The translations under genes were made by a program, and so were the position numbers. Shown here piece by piece: positions 34,001 to 43,627 of a stretch of DNA of 64,000 nt. The DNA is from Clostridium sp. 1001271st1 H5 (lineage in GTDB: Bacteria > Bacillota > Clostridia > Lachnospirales > Lachnospiraceae). Every line of letters begins with the position of its first letter. Position 1 is the first letter of the stretch. The stretch covers positions 233,146 through 297,145 of the forward strand of contig NZ_SPHO01000001.1 of the NCBI RefSeq assembly GCF_005845215.1. The letters run 5' to 3'. Below the pieces are notes generated by a model. It did no database searches. It saw only the letters and a list, made by a program, of their open reading frames with translations, and was not told the DNA's origin.

Positions 34001-35152
34001 ATGAAACTGATAAGTCTGTTTACCGCGCTTGCGGTCATAATTGGATTGTTTGCCAATGCAGGGCGGAAATTGTACCAGTGGCTTGGACCGCTTTTTCCGG
34101 GCATGGGTTCCCTGGGGTATGGAATTGTCTATGGTCTGGCAGTTACCGGGATTTTGGGAGCGTTTGTTGTCAGCCGTATTCCAAATAGCCATATACCTGC
34201 GCCTGTTTTCTATGCTGACCACTATCTCCTTGGATTCATTGTCTACATGGTGATGTTCGTTAATCTGGCGGGATTTCTGGTGTTCCTGGCAGGCGTGATG
34301 CGTATTCTTCCGCCGCCCCTGTCCTTCCGGGCAGGCATTGCAGCGGGAACCATACCGCTGTTTCTTTCAGCTGCCCTGTCCGTATATGGGACTGTCCATG
34401 GGGCGGTAATACAGATAAAACCCTACGAAGTTCAGATAGGCGGCCGGAATGCAGAAAAGGCTCCGCTGCGGATTGCCCTGATTAGCGACCTGCATCTGGG
34501 GTATGTCATAGGAGAACACCATCTTGAAAAGGTCATTGACGCGGTAAATTCCACAAAGCCGGACATTGTCTGTATGGCCGGAGATATATTTGACGGCGAT
34601 GCCGCTGTCCCGGCTGACCCGGAAGCTCTTAAGGCATTGTTTCTGAAAATGGATTCAGTTTACGGCGTTTACGCCTGCCTTGGAAACCATGATGCAGGTC
34701 CAAGCTATGGCCGCATGCTGGAATTCCTCTCAGAAGCAGGCGTTCATGTGCTGCAGGATGAGGCGGTTGTCATAGACGGCCGTTTTGTGCTGGCGGGCAG
34801 GAGGGATTCCTTTCCCATTGGCGGGCAGGGGGATAAGCGGGAAAATCTCACGATGCCTGCAAAGGCAGGGGAGCTGCCTGTCATTGTAATGGACCATCAG
34901 CCGGGAAATATCCGGGACTATGGGGAAGAGACGGATTTGATTCTCTGCGGACATACACACCAGGGACAAATGTTTCCTTTTAATCTGATTACCAACGCTG
35001 TATTTGATGTGGATTACGGATATTACCGGGCATCGGATGCTTCGCCCCAGGTCATCGTTACCTCAGGCGCAGGAACCTGGGGACCGCCCCAGCGGGTTGC
35101 CACGGATAATGAGGTGGCGGAAATCCTGGTCATGCTTCCCGCCGGACCGTAA
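34001..35152 (+). CDS. Membrane-anchored metallophosphoesterase
   Basis: A 383-residue protein: four to five hydrophobic segments in the first 145 residues, then a calcineurin-like phosphoesterase domain with the metal motifs ISDLHLG, AGDIFDGD, LGNHD and CGHTHQGQ. Relatives (YkuE/YaeI type) act on phospholipid head groups or other phosphodiesters at the membrane; the substrate here is unknown. GGAG lies before the ATG, 19 bases after the LysR stop, so the two may share a transcript. Confidence 0.9.
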   Translation: MKLISLFTALAVIIGLFANAGRKLYQWLGPLFPGMGSLGYGIVYGLAVTGILGAFVVSRIPNSHIPAPVFYADHYLLGFIVYMVMFVNLAGFLVFLAGVMRILPPPLSFRAGIAAGTIPLFLSAALSVYGTVHGAVIQIKPYEVQIGGRNAEKAPLRIALISDLHLGYVIGEHHLEKVIDAVNSTKPDIVCMAGDIFDGDAAVPADPEALKALFLKMDSVYGVYACLGNHDAGPSYGRMLEFLSEAGVHVLQDEAVVIDGRFVLAGRRDSFPIGGQGDKRENLTMPAKAGELPVIVMDHQPGNIRDYGEETDLILCGHTHQGQMFPFNLITNAVFDVDYGYYRASDASPQVIVTSGAGTWGPPQRVATDNEVAEILVMLPAGP

Positions 35153-35224
35153 GGATACAGGCGGGAGCAGGGAAAATATAGAATAAGATACAAATAAGGA
35201 CCTATTCTTTGACGAATTACGTTC

Positions 35225-35252
35225 TTGTTTTCATAGGGCATTCCTGTATGAT
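35225..35252 (+). promoter_or_regulatory. Candidate promoter of the isomerase/epimerase gene
   Basis: TTGTTT (35225-35230) and TATGAT (35247-35252) are 16 bases apart, about 48 bases before the ATG at 35300. Confidence 0.4.
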
Positions 35253-35299
35253 GATAGATAATGGTATTCTTGAATACAGACAGAAAGAGGAATATAAAG

Positions 35300-36112
35300 A
35301 TGAAAATAGGCGTACGCGCACATGATTACGGTAAACGCGGTATCGAAGAGCTGGCATGCCTTCTGCATGGGGAAGGCTATGACGGGGCGCAGCTGGCCCT
35401 TCCCAAGGCATTTAAGGAGATTGGCAGCTATCAGGATATCCGGCTGTCCCACATTGAACGTATCAGAAGGGCATTTGAGGAGAATCAGGTGGAGATTCCT
35501 GTGATGGGATGCTATATGGACCTGGGGAATCCCGATGATGAAGCAAGGCAGTATGCAGTGAAGACAATCAAGACATGCCTGAATTACGGAAAGGAAATGG
35601 GGGCCGGCGTGGTGGGAACTGAGACAGCTTATGCCCATTTGAACAAGGGTGAGAGGGCTGCCTGGCGTCCCTATATGATGGACAGCCTGAAACGGGTCAT
35701 GGAGGAGGCGCAGCGCATTGACATGAAACTGGCCATTGAGCCGGTATACTGGCATCCTCTCACGGACCTGGAAACAACCCTTGAAGTAATCCGGATGGTG
35801 GACGACCCGGAGCACCTGCGGCTGATTTTCGACGCCTCCAACCTGCTGGAATACCCGGAATTCACGGACCAGGATACTTACTGGAGCCAGTGGCTTGAGG
35901 GCATCGGAGCATATATCCATGTAATGCATATTAAAGACTACAGTCTGGGAAAGGACCGTGCATATCAGCCGGAACAGCTGGGAGAAGGCATCCTGCAGTA
36001 TAAGGAAATCAGCCGATGGCTCCATGAAAACAGACCGGATATGTATCTGCTCCGGGAGGAAATGAATCCGGCAGCCGCCAGGAAGGATATTGAGTTTATG
36101 AAGCGGCTGTAG
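35300..36112 (+). CDS. Sugar phosphate isomerase/epimerase-family (AP endonuclease 2 fold) protein
   Basis: A 270-residue TIM-barrel protein starting MKIGVRAHDYGKRGIEELA. Expected metal-site residues are visible: Glu in LAIEPVYWHP, Asp/Asn in IFDASNLLEYP, His in VMHIKDY and Glu in LLREEMNP. The family includes hydroxypyruvate isomerase, inosose dehydratase and D-tagatose/psicose epimerases; this member cannot be narrowed down. It stands alone, convergent with the nitroreductase gene 15 bases away. AGAGGA precedes the ATG. Confidence 0.85.
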   Translation: MKIGVRAHDYGKRGIEELACLLHGEGYDGAQLALPKAFKEIGSYQDIRLSHIERIRRAFEENQVEIPVMGCYMDLGNPDDEARQYAVKTIKTCLNYGKEMGAGVVGTETAYAHLNKGERAAWRPYMMDSLKRVMEEAQRIDMKLAIEPVYWHPLTDLETTLEVIRMVDDPEHLRLIFDASNLLEYPEFTDQDTYWSQWLEGIGAYIHVMHIKDYSLGKDRAYQPEQLGEGILQYKEISRWLHENRPDMYLLREEMNPAAARKDIEFMKRL

Positions 36113-36127
36113 AGGCAGACTGTGGGG

Positions 36128-36907
36128 TTACAGAAGAATCACATCCGCCGTTCTTCTGGGCGCCGTCCTTTTATATGTGATGTCCGGATATCCCAAAAGG
36201 GCACAGGCTTCTATTTTTTTTTCTCCCACGCCCAGCCATTGTAAAACTCTGGGATTCATTTCAGCTGCTCTTCTGAGATAGCCGTTATACAGAAAACCGA
36301 GTCCCAGTGAAACACCCATGAGCTCCATGTTCTGGGCAGCCAGCCCGGCATCTATATTGGATTCAGATGCAATGAACAGGACAGCAGGCGCGTTGCGAAA
36401 GAGATAATCCCGGGTTGAATCAGCCATATGGGCATTATAAAAGCCGCGGTAGGCCAGGGCTGCTTCCGGGGAGGTGTCCAGAATACGGCCGATTCCATCC
36501 CAGATAAGGGTCCTTAGGTATTCCAGTTCCTTCTGGACAAAGATAAAGCGGCAGTCCTGCATGTTCTTGGCCGTGGCGGTGTACCGTCCTGCCTGGACCA
36601 GCATGTCCAGGTCCCTGGAGCAGACCGGCGTCTGCTTGAAATTACGCACGCTGCGGCGGAATTTAATCGCCTTAAGAAGCCGGTCCGCATCCAGCCTGGT
36701 TTGGGCGGGACTCAGTTCTTCCACATCCTCCATATCATATTCCGGGATGGATACGGCGCTGCATGGACAGACAGCAACACAGTGGCCGCAGAGAATGCAG
36801 GCTCCGGATACCTCTGCTTTCCCCTCCTTCAGATGCAGGTTTTCTGCAATACAATCCCCAATACACTGCCCGCAGCCGATGCAGGCGTCTCTGTTTATTT
36901 CTACCAT
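36128..36907 (-). CDS. Ferredoxin-nitroreductase fusion protein
   Basis: A 259-residue protein. Residues 1-55 hold two [4Fe-4S] motifs (Cys9-x2-Cys12-x2-Cys15-x3-Cys19 and CILCGHCVAVCP). Residues 80-259 form a nitroreductase-type FMN domain (FRRSVRNFKQTPV; TATAKNMQDCRF; MGVSLGLGFLYNG). Such proteins are presumed to use ferredoxin-level electrons for reduction of nitro, quinone or other compounds. AAAGGAGG lies upstream of ATG 36907, so an upstream in-frame ATG was not chosen. Confidence 0.92.
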   Translation of the reverse strand: MVEINRDACIGCGQCIGDCIAENLHLKEGKAEVSGACILCGHCVAVCPCSAVSIPEYDMEDVEELSPAQTRLDADRLLKAIKFRRSVRNFKQTPVCSRDLDMLVQAGRYTATAKNMQDCRFIFVQKELEYLRTLIWDGIGRILDTSPEAALAYRGFYNAHMADSTRDYLFRNAPAVLFIASESNIDAGLAAQNMELMGVSLGLGFLYNGYLRRAAEMNPRVLQWLGVGEKKIEACALLGYPDITYKRTAPRRTADVILL

Positions 36908-36982
36908 ATGAATATCCTCCTTTGGTTCTCTGTGTTTCTTTATGTTCCATATGCAAACATACCACATTACAATATACTAAAT

Positions 36983-37011
36983 ATTATAACCCAGTGAAAA
37001 CCACACTGCAA
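36983..37011 (-). promoter_or_regulatory. Promoter of the ferredoxin-nitroreductase gene
   Basis: On the minus strand, TTGCAG (37011-37006), 17 bases, TATAAT (36988-36983). The -10 is perfect and the -35 weak. Confidence 0.55.
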
Positions 37012-37070
37012 TATCGGTTCCTGGATAATATTGCCTGTGGCCGATGGACTGAAAGCCTTTCAGCAGTGAA

Positions 37071-37105
37071 AAAGGGACAGCCTCCGGAAAAGAGCCTGTC
37101 CCTTT
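37071..37105 (-). terminator. Terminator of the double-cubane reductase operon
   Basis: AAAGGGACAG (37071-37080) and CTGTCCCTTT (37096-37105) are perfectly complementary. On the minus strand the stem is followed by more U residues. It starts 10 bases after the reductase stop. Confidence 0.85.
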
Positions 37106-37114
37106 ATTATCAAA

Positions 37115-38263
37115 TTATAGCATCTCTATGAAAGCAGCCATCCTGGTATTCAGCTGTCCCACGTCGGCCTGGGAATAATCTGTCTCCACAACGGTATAGG
37201 GGAGCCCCTTTTTGTCCTTCACCAGCTTGCGGACCAGGGAGGTTTCCACGTTGTAGGTGTGGCATGCCTGAAGCACCAAATCTACCACTCCATCCACATG
37301 GAAATCGTCTATGAGCCTGTCCAGCAGTTCCATACGCCTGGGGTTGGGGGACATACAGGAACACCCGATGTTCAGGTACTTCCTGGCCAGGGCATCGTAT
37401 ACGTCAGGATTGTCCTCGTCGATGGGGTCCAGGGGCTTCATGCCGGAGCAGTTCTCAAAGCAGACCACCACGCCGCCGTTATCCTCAATGGCGCGCACCA
37501 CCTTAAGGGCAGCGCCGCCGGACGGGGAACCGGTCACAAGGATTCTGGCTCTCCGGCCTATGTTCTTTCCCTGGGCGTATTCGGCCTCAATCTTATCCGT
37601 AATGGCATTGACCTCCTCTGCCAGGGTGTCGATTTTCATCTTAAATCCAGTGCCGTAGACAATGTTGACAATATCCAGTCCAAGGGCAGGAGCCGGGTCC
37701 AGGGCCATGACGTACTGGAGGCGGTTCAGGGCCGCGAGAATCTGGTTTCGGTTATGTATCTGGCTGCGGATGGCATTCTCTGTAATGACTGTGCCGAATT
37801 TCTCTTCCAGCACCTCCTTGAACCGTATCAGTTCCTGGCGGTACAGACCGATTCCAGCCTCTGTCTGGCAGTTGGGCAGCTCAATAACATGGACGGGCTT
37901 GAACTCAGCCAGCATCTCGTACATCTTCTTTTTGCCGTCGCAGGTTGTCTCGCCTACAATCAGGTCGGAAAAATAAAAGAAGGGACATTTATCCGTCTTG
38001 GCAAAGCCATAGCTGGACTTGATGAGGGGACAGAGGTTTCTGGGCAGGTCCTTTTCAGCATCGGGTATGGTCTCATCTGTAACAGAGCAGAGGCCCACAA
38101 CGGAGGCGCCCATGGCATTGGGAATTTCCCTGGGAAGATAAGTACAGAATACACCTACCACAGGTATGCCCTCCTCCTTTAATTCTTTTATGGCAAGAAA
38201 TGAGTTCTTCCTTGCATCTGCAAACTCTTCAAATATCTCAGGCAATTCTTTTTTCAGTTCCAT
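37115..38263 (-). CDS. Double-cubane-cluster anaerobic reductase (2-hydroxyacyl-CoA dehydratase-like, YjiM type)
   Basis: A 382-residue member of the 2-hydroxyacyl-CoA dehydratase D-subunit superfamily. Cys residues in VFCTYLPRE, GLCSV, RNLCPLIKS, DKCPFF, ENCSG and IGCSCMSPNPRR are placed as in double-cubane-cluster proteins, in which two [4Fe-4S] units share a sulfide. These carry out low-potential reductions driven by ATP through a partner ATPase. The natural substrate of the family is not established; CoA-ester dehydration is not expected from a single-subunit form. The activator gene lies directly upstream with a one-base gap. Confidence 0.88.
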   Translation of the reverse strand: MELKKELPEIFEEFADARKNSFLAIKELKEEGIPVVGVFCTYLPREIPNAMGASVVGLCSVTDETIPDAEKDLPRNLCPLIKSSYGFAKTDKCPFFYFSDLIVGETTCDGKKKMYEMLAEFKPVHVIELPNCQTEAGIGLYRQELIRFKEVLEEKFGTVITENAIRSQIHNRNQILAALNRLQYVMALDPAPALGLDIVNIVYGTGFKMKIDTLAEEVNAITDKIEAEYAQGKNIGRRARILVTGSPSGGAALKVVRAIEDNGGVVVCFENCSGMKPLDPIDEDNPDVYDALARKYLNIGCSCMSPNPRRMELLDRLIDDFHVDGVVDLVLQACHTYNVETSLVRKLVKDKKGLPYTVVETDYSQADVGQLNTRMAAFIEML

Positions 38264-38264
38264 G

Positions 38265-39038
38265 TTAGCTTCTGCTCCTTTTCTTTAGTTTCCCATATCC
38301 CAGGACGGCAGCGCCGACGGCGCCTGTATATTGGGAGAGTGGATGAGTGGTTATGCGGGAGGTTTTCATATATTCTCCCAGTACGGACCGCATGACCCCG
38401 GACTGTGCCAGACCTCCTGAGAAAAAGATGTCAGGATGTCCGCCGGTCAGGCGCTGGGCAAAGATGGCGGTCCTGTGGCAGATAGAGTGGACGCATCCCA
38501 GGACAATATCCCCCGGCGGGGTCTCCTGGGCCATCAGTCCTACAATCTCGCTTTCCGCAAAGACAGCGCACATACTGTTGATGGGGACCGGGCGGCACCC
38601 GCGGACGAACTCGTCCAGATGTGAGATATCACTTCCTACCCTGGCCATTATCATCTCCATAAACCGACCGGTGCCGGCCGCACATTTGTCATTCATTAAA
38701 AAGTCATTTACCTGGCCGTGGCTGTTCAGTGTAATGACCTTACAGTCCTGTCCGCCGATATCAATGACCGTGTCGCAGCCGGGAGCCAGATAGGAAGCGC
38801 CTGCGCCATGGCAGGTGATTTCCGTGATTTTTGCATCTGCCTCTTTTAAAAGTTTCCGGCCATACCCGGTGCTTACCACAAATCCGGTGTCTTCCGTGTA
38901 AAGCCGGTCATAAATGTCCCTTACTATCTCTCCCGGACGCATGGAGGTGGGAAGCATGTGGCATCCGACCACATCATTACCGTCGAACAGGACCCCCTTG
39001 GTCATGGTTGAGCCTGAATCAATTCCTAGACTAAACAT
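38265..39038 (-). CDS. Acyl-CoA dehydratase activase-type ATPase (partner of the double-cubane reductase)
   Basis: A 257-residue BcrAD/BadFG-type ATPase of the ASKHA fold: LGIDSGSTMTKGV (phosphate 1), CDTVIDIGGQDCKVI (phosphate 2), KCAAGTGRFMEM and SICHRTA with the Cys residues that hold a bridging [4Fe-4S] cluster in a dimer. It couples ATP hydrolysis to injection of one electron at very low potential into the reductase. The ATG at 39038 follows AAGGGAG; the open frame runs further upstream without a start signal. Confidence 0.92.
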   Translation of the reverse strand: MFSLGIDSGSTMTKGVLFDGNDVVGCHMLPTSMRPGEIVRDIYDRLYTEDTGFVVSTGYGRKLLKEADAKITEITCHGAGASYLAPGCDTVIDIGGQDCKVITLNSHGQVNDFLMNDKCAAGTGRFMEMIMARVGSDISHLDEFVRGCRPVPINSMCAVFAESEIVGLMAQETPPGDIVLGCVHSICHRTAIFAQRLTGGHPDIFFSGGLAQSGVMRSVLGEYMKTSRITTHPLSQYTGAVGAAVLGYGKLKKRSRS

Positions 39039-39074
39039 ACAAACTCCCTTATTTTTCGCTTTTATACCTATTTG

Positions 39075-39104
39075 AGTATAAGTAACCGGGAAAAAATAGT
39101 CCAA
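39075..39104 (-). promoter_or_regulatory. Candidate promoter of the activase-reductase operon
   Basis: On the minus strand, TTGGAC (39104-39099), 18 bases, TATACT (39080-39075), about 37 bases before the ATG. Confidence 0.5.
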
Positions 39105-39220
39105 TTGATATTCTGAATGGAACTTGATTTGGGATTGAAAAAATATATAGGTAAAGCAGCTGTATTCCAATCTCCGTCTTTGCATGGGGCGCTCATTAAA
39201 CCGCTGTTTGGCAAATTTTG

Positions 39221-39249
39221 TTGATTAAAGATTTTGCTTATGCTACAAT
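39221..39249 (+). promoter_or_regulatory. Promoter of the PAS-GGDEF gene
   Basis: TTGATT (39221-39226), 17 bases, TACAAT (39244-39249), then 52 bases to the ATG at 39302. Confidence 0.6.
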
Positions 39250-39301
39250 TAATTAAATATACATTTGAGCAGAGCTTATGTTCCATGGGGGAGGGAAACA
39301 T

Positions 39302-40885
39302 ATGTACCGATGCAGGATGAAGATAGCTATTTTCAGTAAGGAGGACATGCTCTCTGAGCTGGTCCGTTCTCTTGAACCATTGGAACATTTTACACATGAG
39401 ATTACGGTGCTGCCTGAGGCAAATCAGGAAATCATGAGGGAGGGACGGCTGGTCATATGGAATCTGGATGACCCGGTGCTTCCCTCAAAGCTGCGTTCCC
39501 AGTGCGGAGAGGACGCCGTATTCATATTCTGCGGCAGCCGCCAGCGGATTGGTACACTGCCGCCAGAGGAGCTTGAGGCAGCGGATGAGTTCTGGGAGAC
39601 GCCTCCTGGCAGGAATTATATTAAGGTACGTCTGATGCGTATAATGGAACAGATTAAGCTGCGTTATGATTACTATATGACGCGGACCTATCTGGACACG
39701 GCCATTGACAGCATACCGGACATGCTATGGTTCAAGACGCTGGATGGGATTCATGTTAAGGTCAATAAGGCGTTCTGCTCCGTGGTGGGAAAGAGCAGGG
39801 AGGATGTGACCGGACAGAGGCACTGTTATATATGGGGTGTTTCGCCGGATGACTATGAGAACGGGGAGGCATCGTGCAGGGAGTCGGAGGATGCGGTTAT
39901 AAAGGCGCGCCGCACACTGCAGTTTACAGAATCGGTAAAGGGGGCCCACGGAATGCGCCAGCTGCGCACCTATAAGTCCCCCATCGTGGACAGGGACGGG
40001 GTTACGGTTCTGGGCACAGTGGGAATCGGCCATGATGTGACGGACCTGGTCAACATGAGCGCTGAGATAGAGATTCTCCTGCAGAGCATGCCCTATGCCA
40101 TTCTTCTGTGGGATAATAACGGGAAAATACTCAATGCCAACAGGAAATTTGAGGAATACTTCAGGCTTCCCAGGGAAGAGGTCATAGGACAGGATTATGA
40201 TGAGTGGCTGGCAGGTGCGTTTGAGGAACAGCGCTTCATCAACAGTGAAGGATATGTGGAAGCGCGGGTATCCCATGGGGATGGGACCGGTAAGATGCTG
40301 GAGATTCATGAAAACTCTGTCTATGACGTGTTCAATCATGTGGCGGGAAAGCTGTGTATTTTCCGTGATGTGACGGTGGAACGGGATTTGGAGAAACAAA
40401 TCCGTCACAGCTCCAATACAGATTTTCTGACAGGACTTTATAACCGCAGATGCTTCTACCAGTATATCCATAACAACTGGGGCAGCAGGACGGTCAGCCT
40501 GATGTACATTGACCTGGACCGGTTCAAGGAAGTCAATGATACATACGGCCATAAGGTGGGGGATGCGGTTTTAGTACACACAGCGGATGTGCTCAGGGAT
40601 TTTTTTAAAGATGACTTCGTGGCCCGCCTGGGCGGGGATGAGTTTCTGGTGGTCCGCCTGGGAAAATGCTGCATGGACCAGCTGAAGCAGGAGGCAGAGG
40701 CTTTTTTGAAGGAAATGAGTACAGCGTTCCAGGCAGCGGAGCAGACCGTTGCCCTGTCAGCCAGCGTAGGGATAGCCCAGAGCAGCGATTCCCAGATGGA
40801 CATAGACGCGCTTCTCCAGCGCAGTGACCAGGCCCTTTACCAGGCAAAGAAAGAAGGCAGGTCCAGATATTGCGTATACAGATAA
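39302..40885 (+). CDS. PAS-PAS-GGDEF diguanylate cyclase
   Basis: A 527-residue sensor. Residues 1-115 resemble a degenerate receiver or unknown input domain (KIAIFSKEDMLSELVRSL). Two PAS domains follow (about 125-245, IDSIPDMLWFKTLDG; about 255-360, LQSMPYAILLWDNNG). The C-terminal GGDEF domain (about 368-525) has DFLTGLYNRR, YIDLDRFKEVND and an intact RLGGDEF, so c-di-GMP synthesis is expected. The inhibitory RxxD site is absent (FKDD at that place), so feedback inhibition at that site is unlikely. No membrane segment is seen. GGGAGG precedes ATG 39302; the next gene follows after 14 bases. Confidence 0.92.
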   Translation: MYRCRMKIAIFSKEDMLSELVRSLEPLEHFTHEITVLPEANQEIMREGRLVIWNLDDPVLPSKLRSQCGEDAVFIFCGSRQRIGTLPPEELEAADEFWETPPGRNYIKVRLMRIMEQIKLRYDYYMTRTYLDTAIDSIPDMLWFKTLDGIHVKVNKAFCSVVGKSREDVTGQRHCYIWGVSPDDYENGEASCRESEDAVIKARRTLQFTESVKGAHGMRQLRTYKSPIVDRDGVTVLGTVGIGHDVTDLVNMSAEIEILLQSMPYAILLWDNNGKILNANRKFEEYFRLPREEVIGQDYDEWLAGAFEEQRFINSEGYVEARVSHGDGTGKMLEIHENSVYDVFNHVAGKLCIFRDVTVERDLEKQIRHSSNTDFLTGLYNRRCFYQYIHNNWGSRTVSLMYIDLDRFKEVNDTYGHKVGDAVLVHTADVLRDFFKDDFVARLGGDEFLVVRLGKCCMDQLKQEAEAFLKEMSTAFQAAEQTVALSASVGIAQSSDSQMDIDALLQRSDQALYQAKKEGRSRYCVYR

Positions 40886-40899
40886 AAGGGGATAAGGAC

Positions 40900-43494
40900 A
40901 TGATATCACAAAAACAAATTTTAATTGTGGAAGACAATGAAATTAACCGGATGCTGCTGAGAGAAATATTGTCTGCGGACTATCAGGTCATGGAGGCTGA
41001 AAACGGTCTGGAAGCCCTTTCTGTCCTGAAGGAGCATGGGGATGTGATTTCGCTGATTCTGCTGGACATAACCATGCCTGTTATGGATGGATATACATTT
41101 CTTTCAATCATGAAGGAAGACCCGGTTTTTTCTTCCATCCCGGTCATTGTGACCACCCAGAGCGACAGCGAATCAGATGAGGTGGCTGCCCTTTCCCATG
41201 GCGCTTCGGATTTTGTAGCAAAACCCTACAAACCCCAAATCATACTGCACAGAGTGGCAAGTATCATTAACCTGCGTGAAAATGCAGCCATGGTCAACCA
41301 GTTAAAGTACGACCGGCTGACCGGTCTCTACAGCAAGGAATTTTTCTTCCAGAAGGTGAAGGAGGAATTGGCCCGCCATCCGGAACGGGAATATGATATT
41401 ATCTGCTCTGATATTGAGAATTTTAAATTGGTCAACGATGTATTTGGCCTTCCAGCCGGTGACAGGCTGCTGCGGGAGGTGGCTGAATTCTATCAGTCCC
41501 AGGTAGGGGACAGGGGGATTTGCGGCCATTTCAACGGGGACCAGTTTGCTGTACTGCTGGAGCGCAGATGGAAGTATACGGATGAGATGTTCATGGAGGC
41601 CACGGCCCAGGTCAATGTTCTTCCCAATGCAAAGAATGTGGTGGTAAAATGGGGAATCTACTCCATTGAGGACCGCACCATTCCTGTGGACCAGATGTGT
41701 GACAGGGCTCTGCTGGCTGCCTGCGGTATAAAGGGGCAGTATGGGAAATATTTTGCCATGTATGATGACCGGCTGCGCAGCAGGCTGCTGCGGGAACAGG
41801 CCATAACGGAGTGTATGGAGTCCGCGCTGAGGGAGGGGCAGTTTGAGATTTATCTTCAGCCCAAATACAGTGTGAAGGAAGAACTGCTTTCAGGGGCTGA
41901 ATCCCTGATACGCTGGAATCACCCTGAATGGGGGCTTCAGTCTCCGGGGCAGTTTATACCTCTTTTTGAACAGAATGGTTTCATTACCCAGCTGGACCAG
42001 TATGTGTGGGACCAGACATGTGCAGTCCTGAGAAAGTGGGAAGACCTGGGATATCCTGGGATTCCTGTTTCCGTCAATGTGTCCAGGGCGGATATCTATA
42101 ACGTGGACCTTCCTGAAATCCTGTGGGAGACAGTCCATAAATATGGCCTGCCGCCCGCCCGCCTTCACCTGGAGATAACGGAAAGCGCATATACGGAAAA
42201 TCCGTCCCAAATCATTGAGGTGGCAGGAAGACTGCGGGAACTGGGGTTCATCATCGAGATGGATGATTTCGGCAGCGGCTACTCCTCCCTGAACATGCTC
42301 AATAAGATGCCCATTGACATCCTGAAGCTGGATATGAAGTTTATCCAGAATGAAACGGAAAAGCAGGCAAGCCAGGGAATCCTGCGGTTTACCATGGGCC
42401 TGGCCCGGTGGATGGACCTGAGCGTGGTTGCGGAGGGCGTGGAAACCAGGGAACAGTTTGAACAGCTGCGGGAAATCGGCTGCGACTATGTACAGGGGTA
42501 TTATTTTGCCAAACCCATGCCCTGCAGGGAGTTTGAAAAGCTGATTAAGGTACAGCCGGAGCAGCCGGCCATGGAATCGTCCCCGGAGGAAGCCGCCTTT
42601 TTTGAAAAACAGCGGCCGGTGCTTTTGGTTGCAGACGAAGACCAGGCCTATTGCAGGGAAGTGCGCAGGATATTTGACGGCCAGTATCAGATTGTGGAGG
42701 CAGCGGACGGAGAGAAGGCCCTTGCCTGCATTGCCAGCTATGAGAATAAGATTGGGGCAGCCATTATCAGCCTTACCCTGTCGGGACCGGATGGATTTCA
42801 GATATTGGAGATGCTTCAGAGGGAGCGGGCGGTGTGGAACATACCCGTTATTGCCACTTCATGGGATGGAAGCATGGAGGAACAGGCTCTGGGGATGGAG
42901 GTGGATGAATTCCTGCACAAGCCGCATACAGGAGCCGTACTGGAAATGCGTACCATGAGGGCCATGCGGTCAGCAGCCACCAGGGAACGGGAGCGTATGC
43001 TTAAGAATGATGCCTGCAGGGATTATCTGACCGGACTTTTGAACCGAAGGGGCCTGGAGGCAGCGGTGGATGCTCTGGACGGTAAAGACATGCCGTTGGC
43101 TGTGTATCTCTTTGATTTAGACAATTTAAAGTATATCAACGATACATTCGGCCATGTGAGAGGTGACCTGACCATATCAGCCTTTGCTGAGCTTCTGAGG
43201 AACCAGACACGGGAAAGCGATATATTATCCCGTTTTGGCGGCGATGAATTTGTGGTTATCATGAAGCAGATGAAATCAGGGAAAAGCGCTGTGAGAAAAG
43301 GGGAGGACATATGCAGGAGCATTCGGGAATATCCCTTTGCCGATAAGATTCCGGCCTATTGTTCTGCCGGTGTGGTGATATGGGACACCAGAGAGCCCCT
43401 GCCGGTCATACTGGAGTATGCGGACCAGGCCCTGTATCGCGCCAAGGCAGAAAAAAAAGGCGGATGCTGTCTGTGGGGAGAAGGGGAATGGTGA
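40900..43494 (+). CDS. REC-GGDEF*-EAL-REC*-GGDEF five-domain c-di-GMP signalling protein
   Basis: An 864-residue protein. The first receiver (1-120) has phospho-acceptor Asp56, Thr85 and Lys108. The first GGDEF domain (about 135-300) is degenerate (NGDQF at 212-216). The EAL domain (about 305-550) keeps Glu334 in ESL, NVSR, EITES, MDDFGSGYSS, KLD, AEGVET and VQGYYF, so phosphodiesterase activity is possible. The second receiver (570-690) lacks the acceptor Asp (ISLTLSGPDG). The last GGDEF (705-864) is intact (GGDEF 780-784) with an RESD inhibitory site (771-774). It may therefore both make and break c-di-GMP. It is probably co-transcribed with the PAS-GGDEF gene and has a paralogue at 60672. 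Confidence 0.92.
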   Translation: MISQKQILIVEDNEINRMLLREILSADYQVMEAENGLEALSVLKEHGDVISLILLDITMPVMDGYTFLSIMKEDPVFSSIPVIVTTQSDSESDEVAALSHGASDFVAKPYKPQIILHRVASIINLRENAAMVNQLKYDRLTGLYSKEFFFQKVKEELARHPEREYDIICSDIENFKLVNDVFGLPAGDRLLREVAEFYQSQVGDRGICGHFNGDQFAVLLERRWKYTDEMFMEATAQVNVLPNAKNVVVKWGIYSIEDRTIPVDQMCDRALLAACGIKGQYGKYFAMYDDRLRSRLLREQAITECMESALREGQFEIYLQPKYSVKEELLSGAESLIRWNHPEWGLQSPGQFIPLFEQNGFITQLDQYVWDQTCAVLRKWEDLGYPGIPVSVNVSRADIYNVDLPEILWETVHKYGLPPARLHLEITESAYTENPSQIIEVAGRLRELGFIIEMDDFGSGYSSLNMLNKMPIDILKLDMKFIQNETEKQASQGILRFTMGLARWMDLSVVAEGVETREQFEQLREIGCDYVQGYYFAKPMPCREFEKLIKVQPEQPAMESSPEEAAFFEKQRPVLLVADEDQAYCREVRRIFDGQYQIVEAADGEKALACIASYENKIGAAIISLTLSGPDGFQILEMLQRERAVWNIPVIATSWDGSMEEQALGMEVDEFLHKPHTGAVLEMRTMRAMRSAATRERERMLKNDACRDYLTGLLNRRGLEAAVDALDGKDMPLAVYLFDLDNLKYINDTFGHVRGDLTISAFAELLRNQTRESDILSRFGGDEFVVIMKQMKSGKSAVRKGEDICRSIREYPFADKIPAYCSAGVVIWDTREPLPVILEYADQALYRAKAEKKGGCCLWGEGEW

Positions 43495-43627
43495 TTTTCC
43501 ACCAATCAAATCCGGAACCCTTTCCTGCGTATGGAAATATTTAGGTTATATTAAGTAAAATGTAACATTGTCGTCATGCATATGTGGTAATATGGGGGTA
43601 TACAACGGAAAAGAGAGGTGGATGTTT

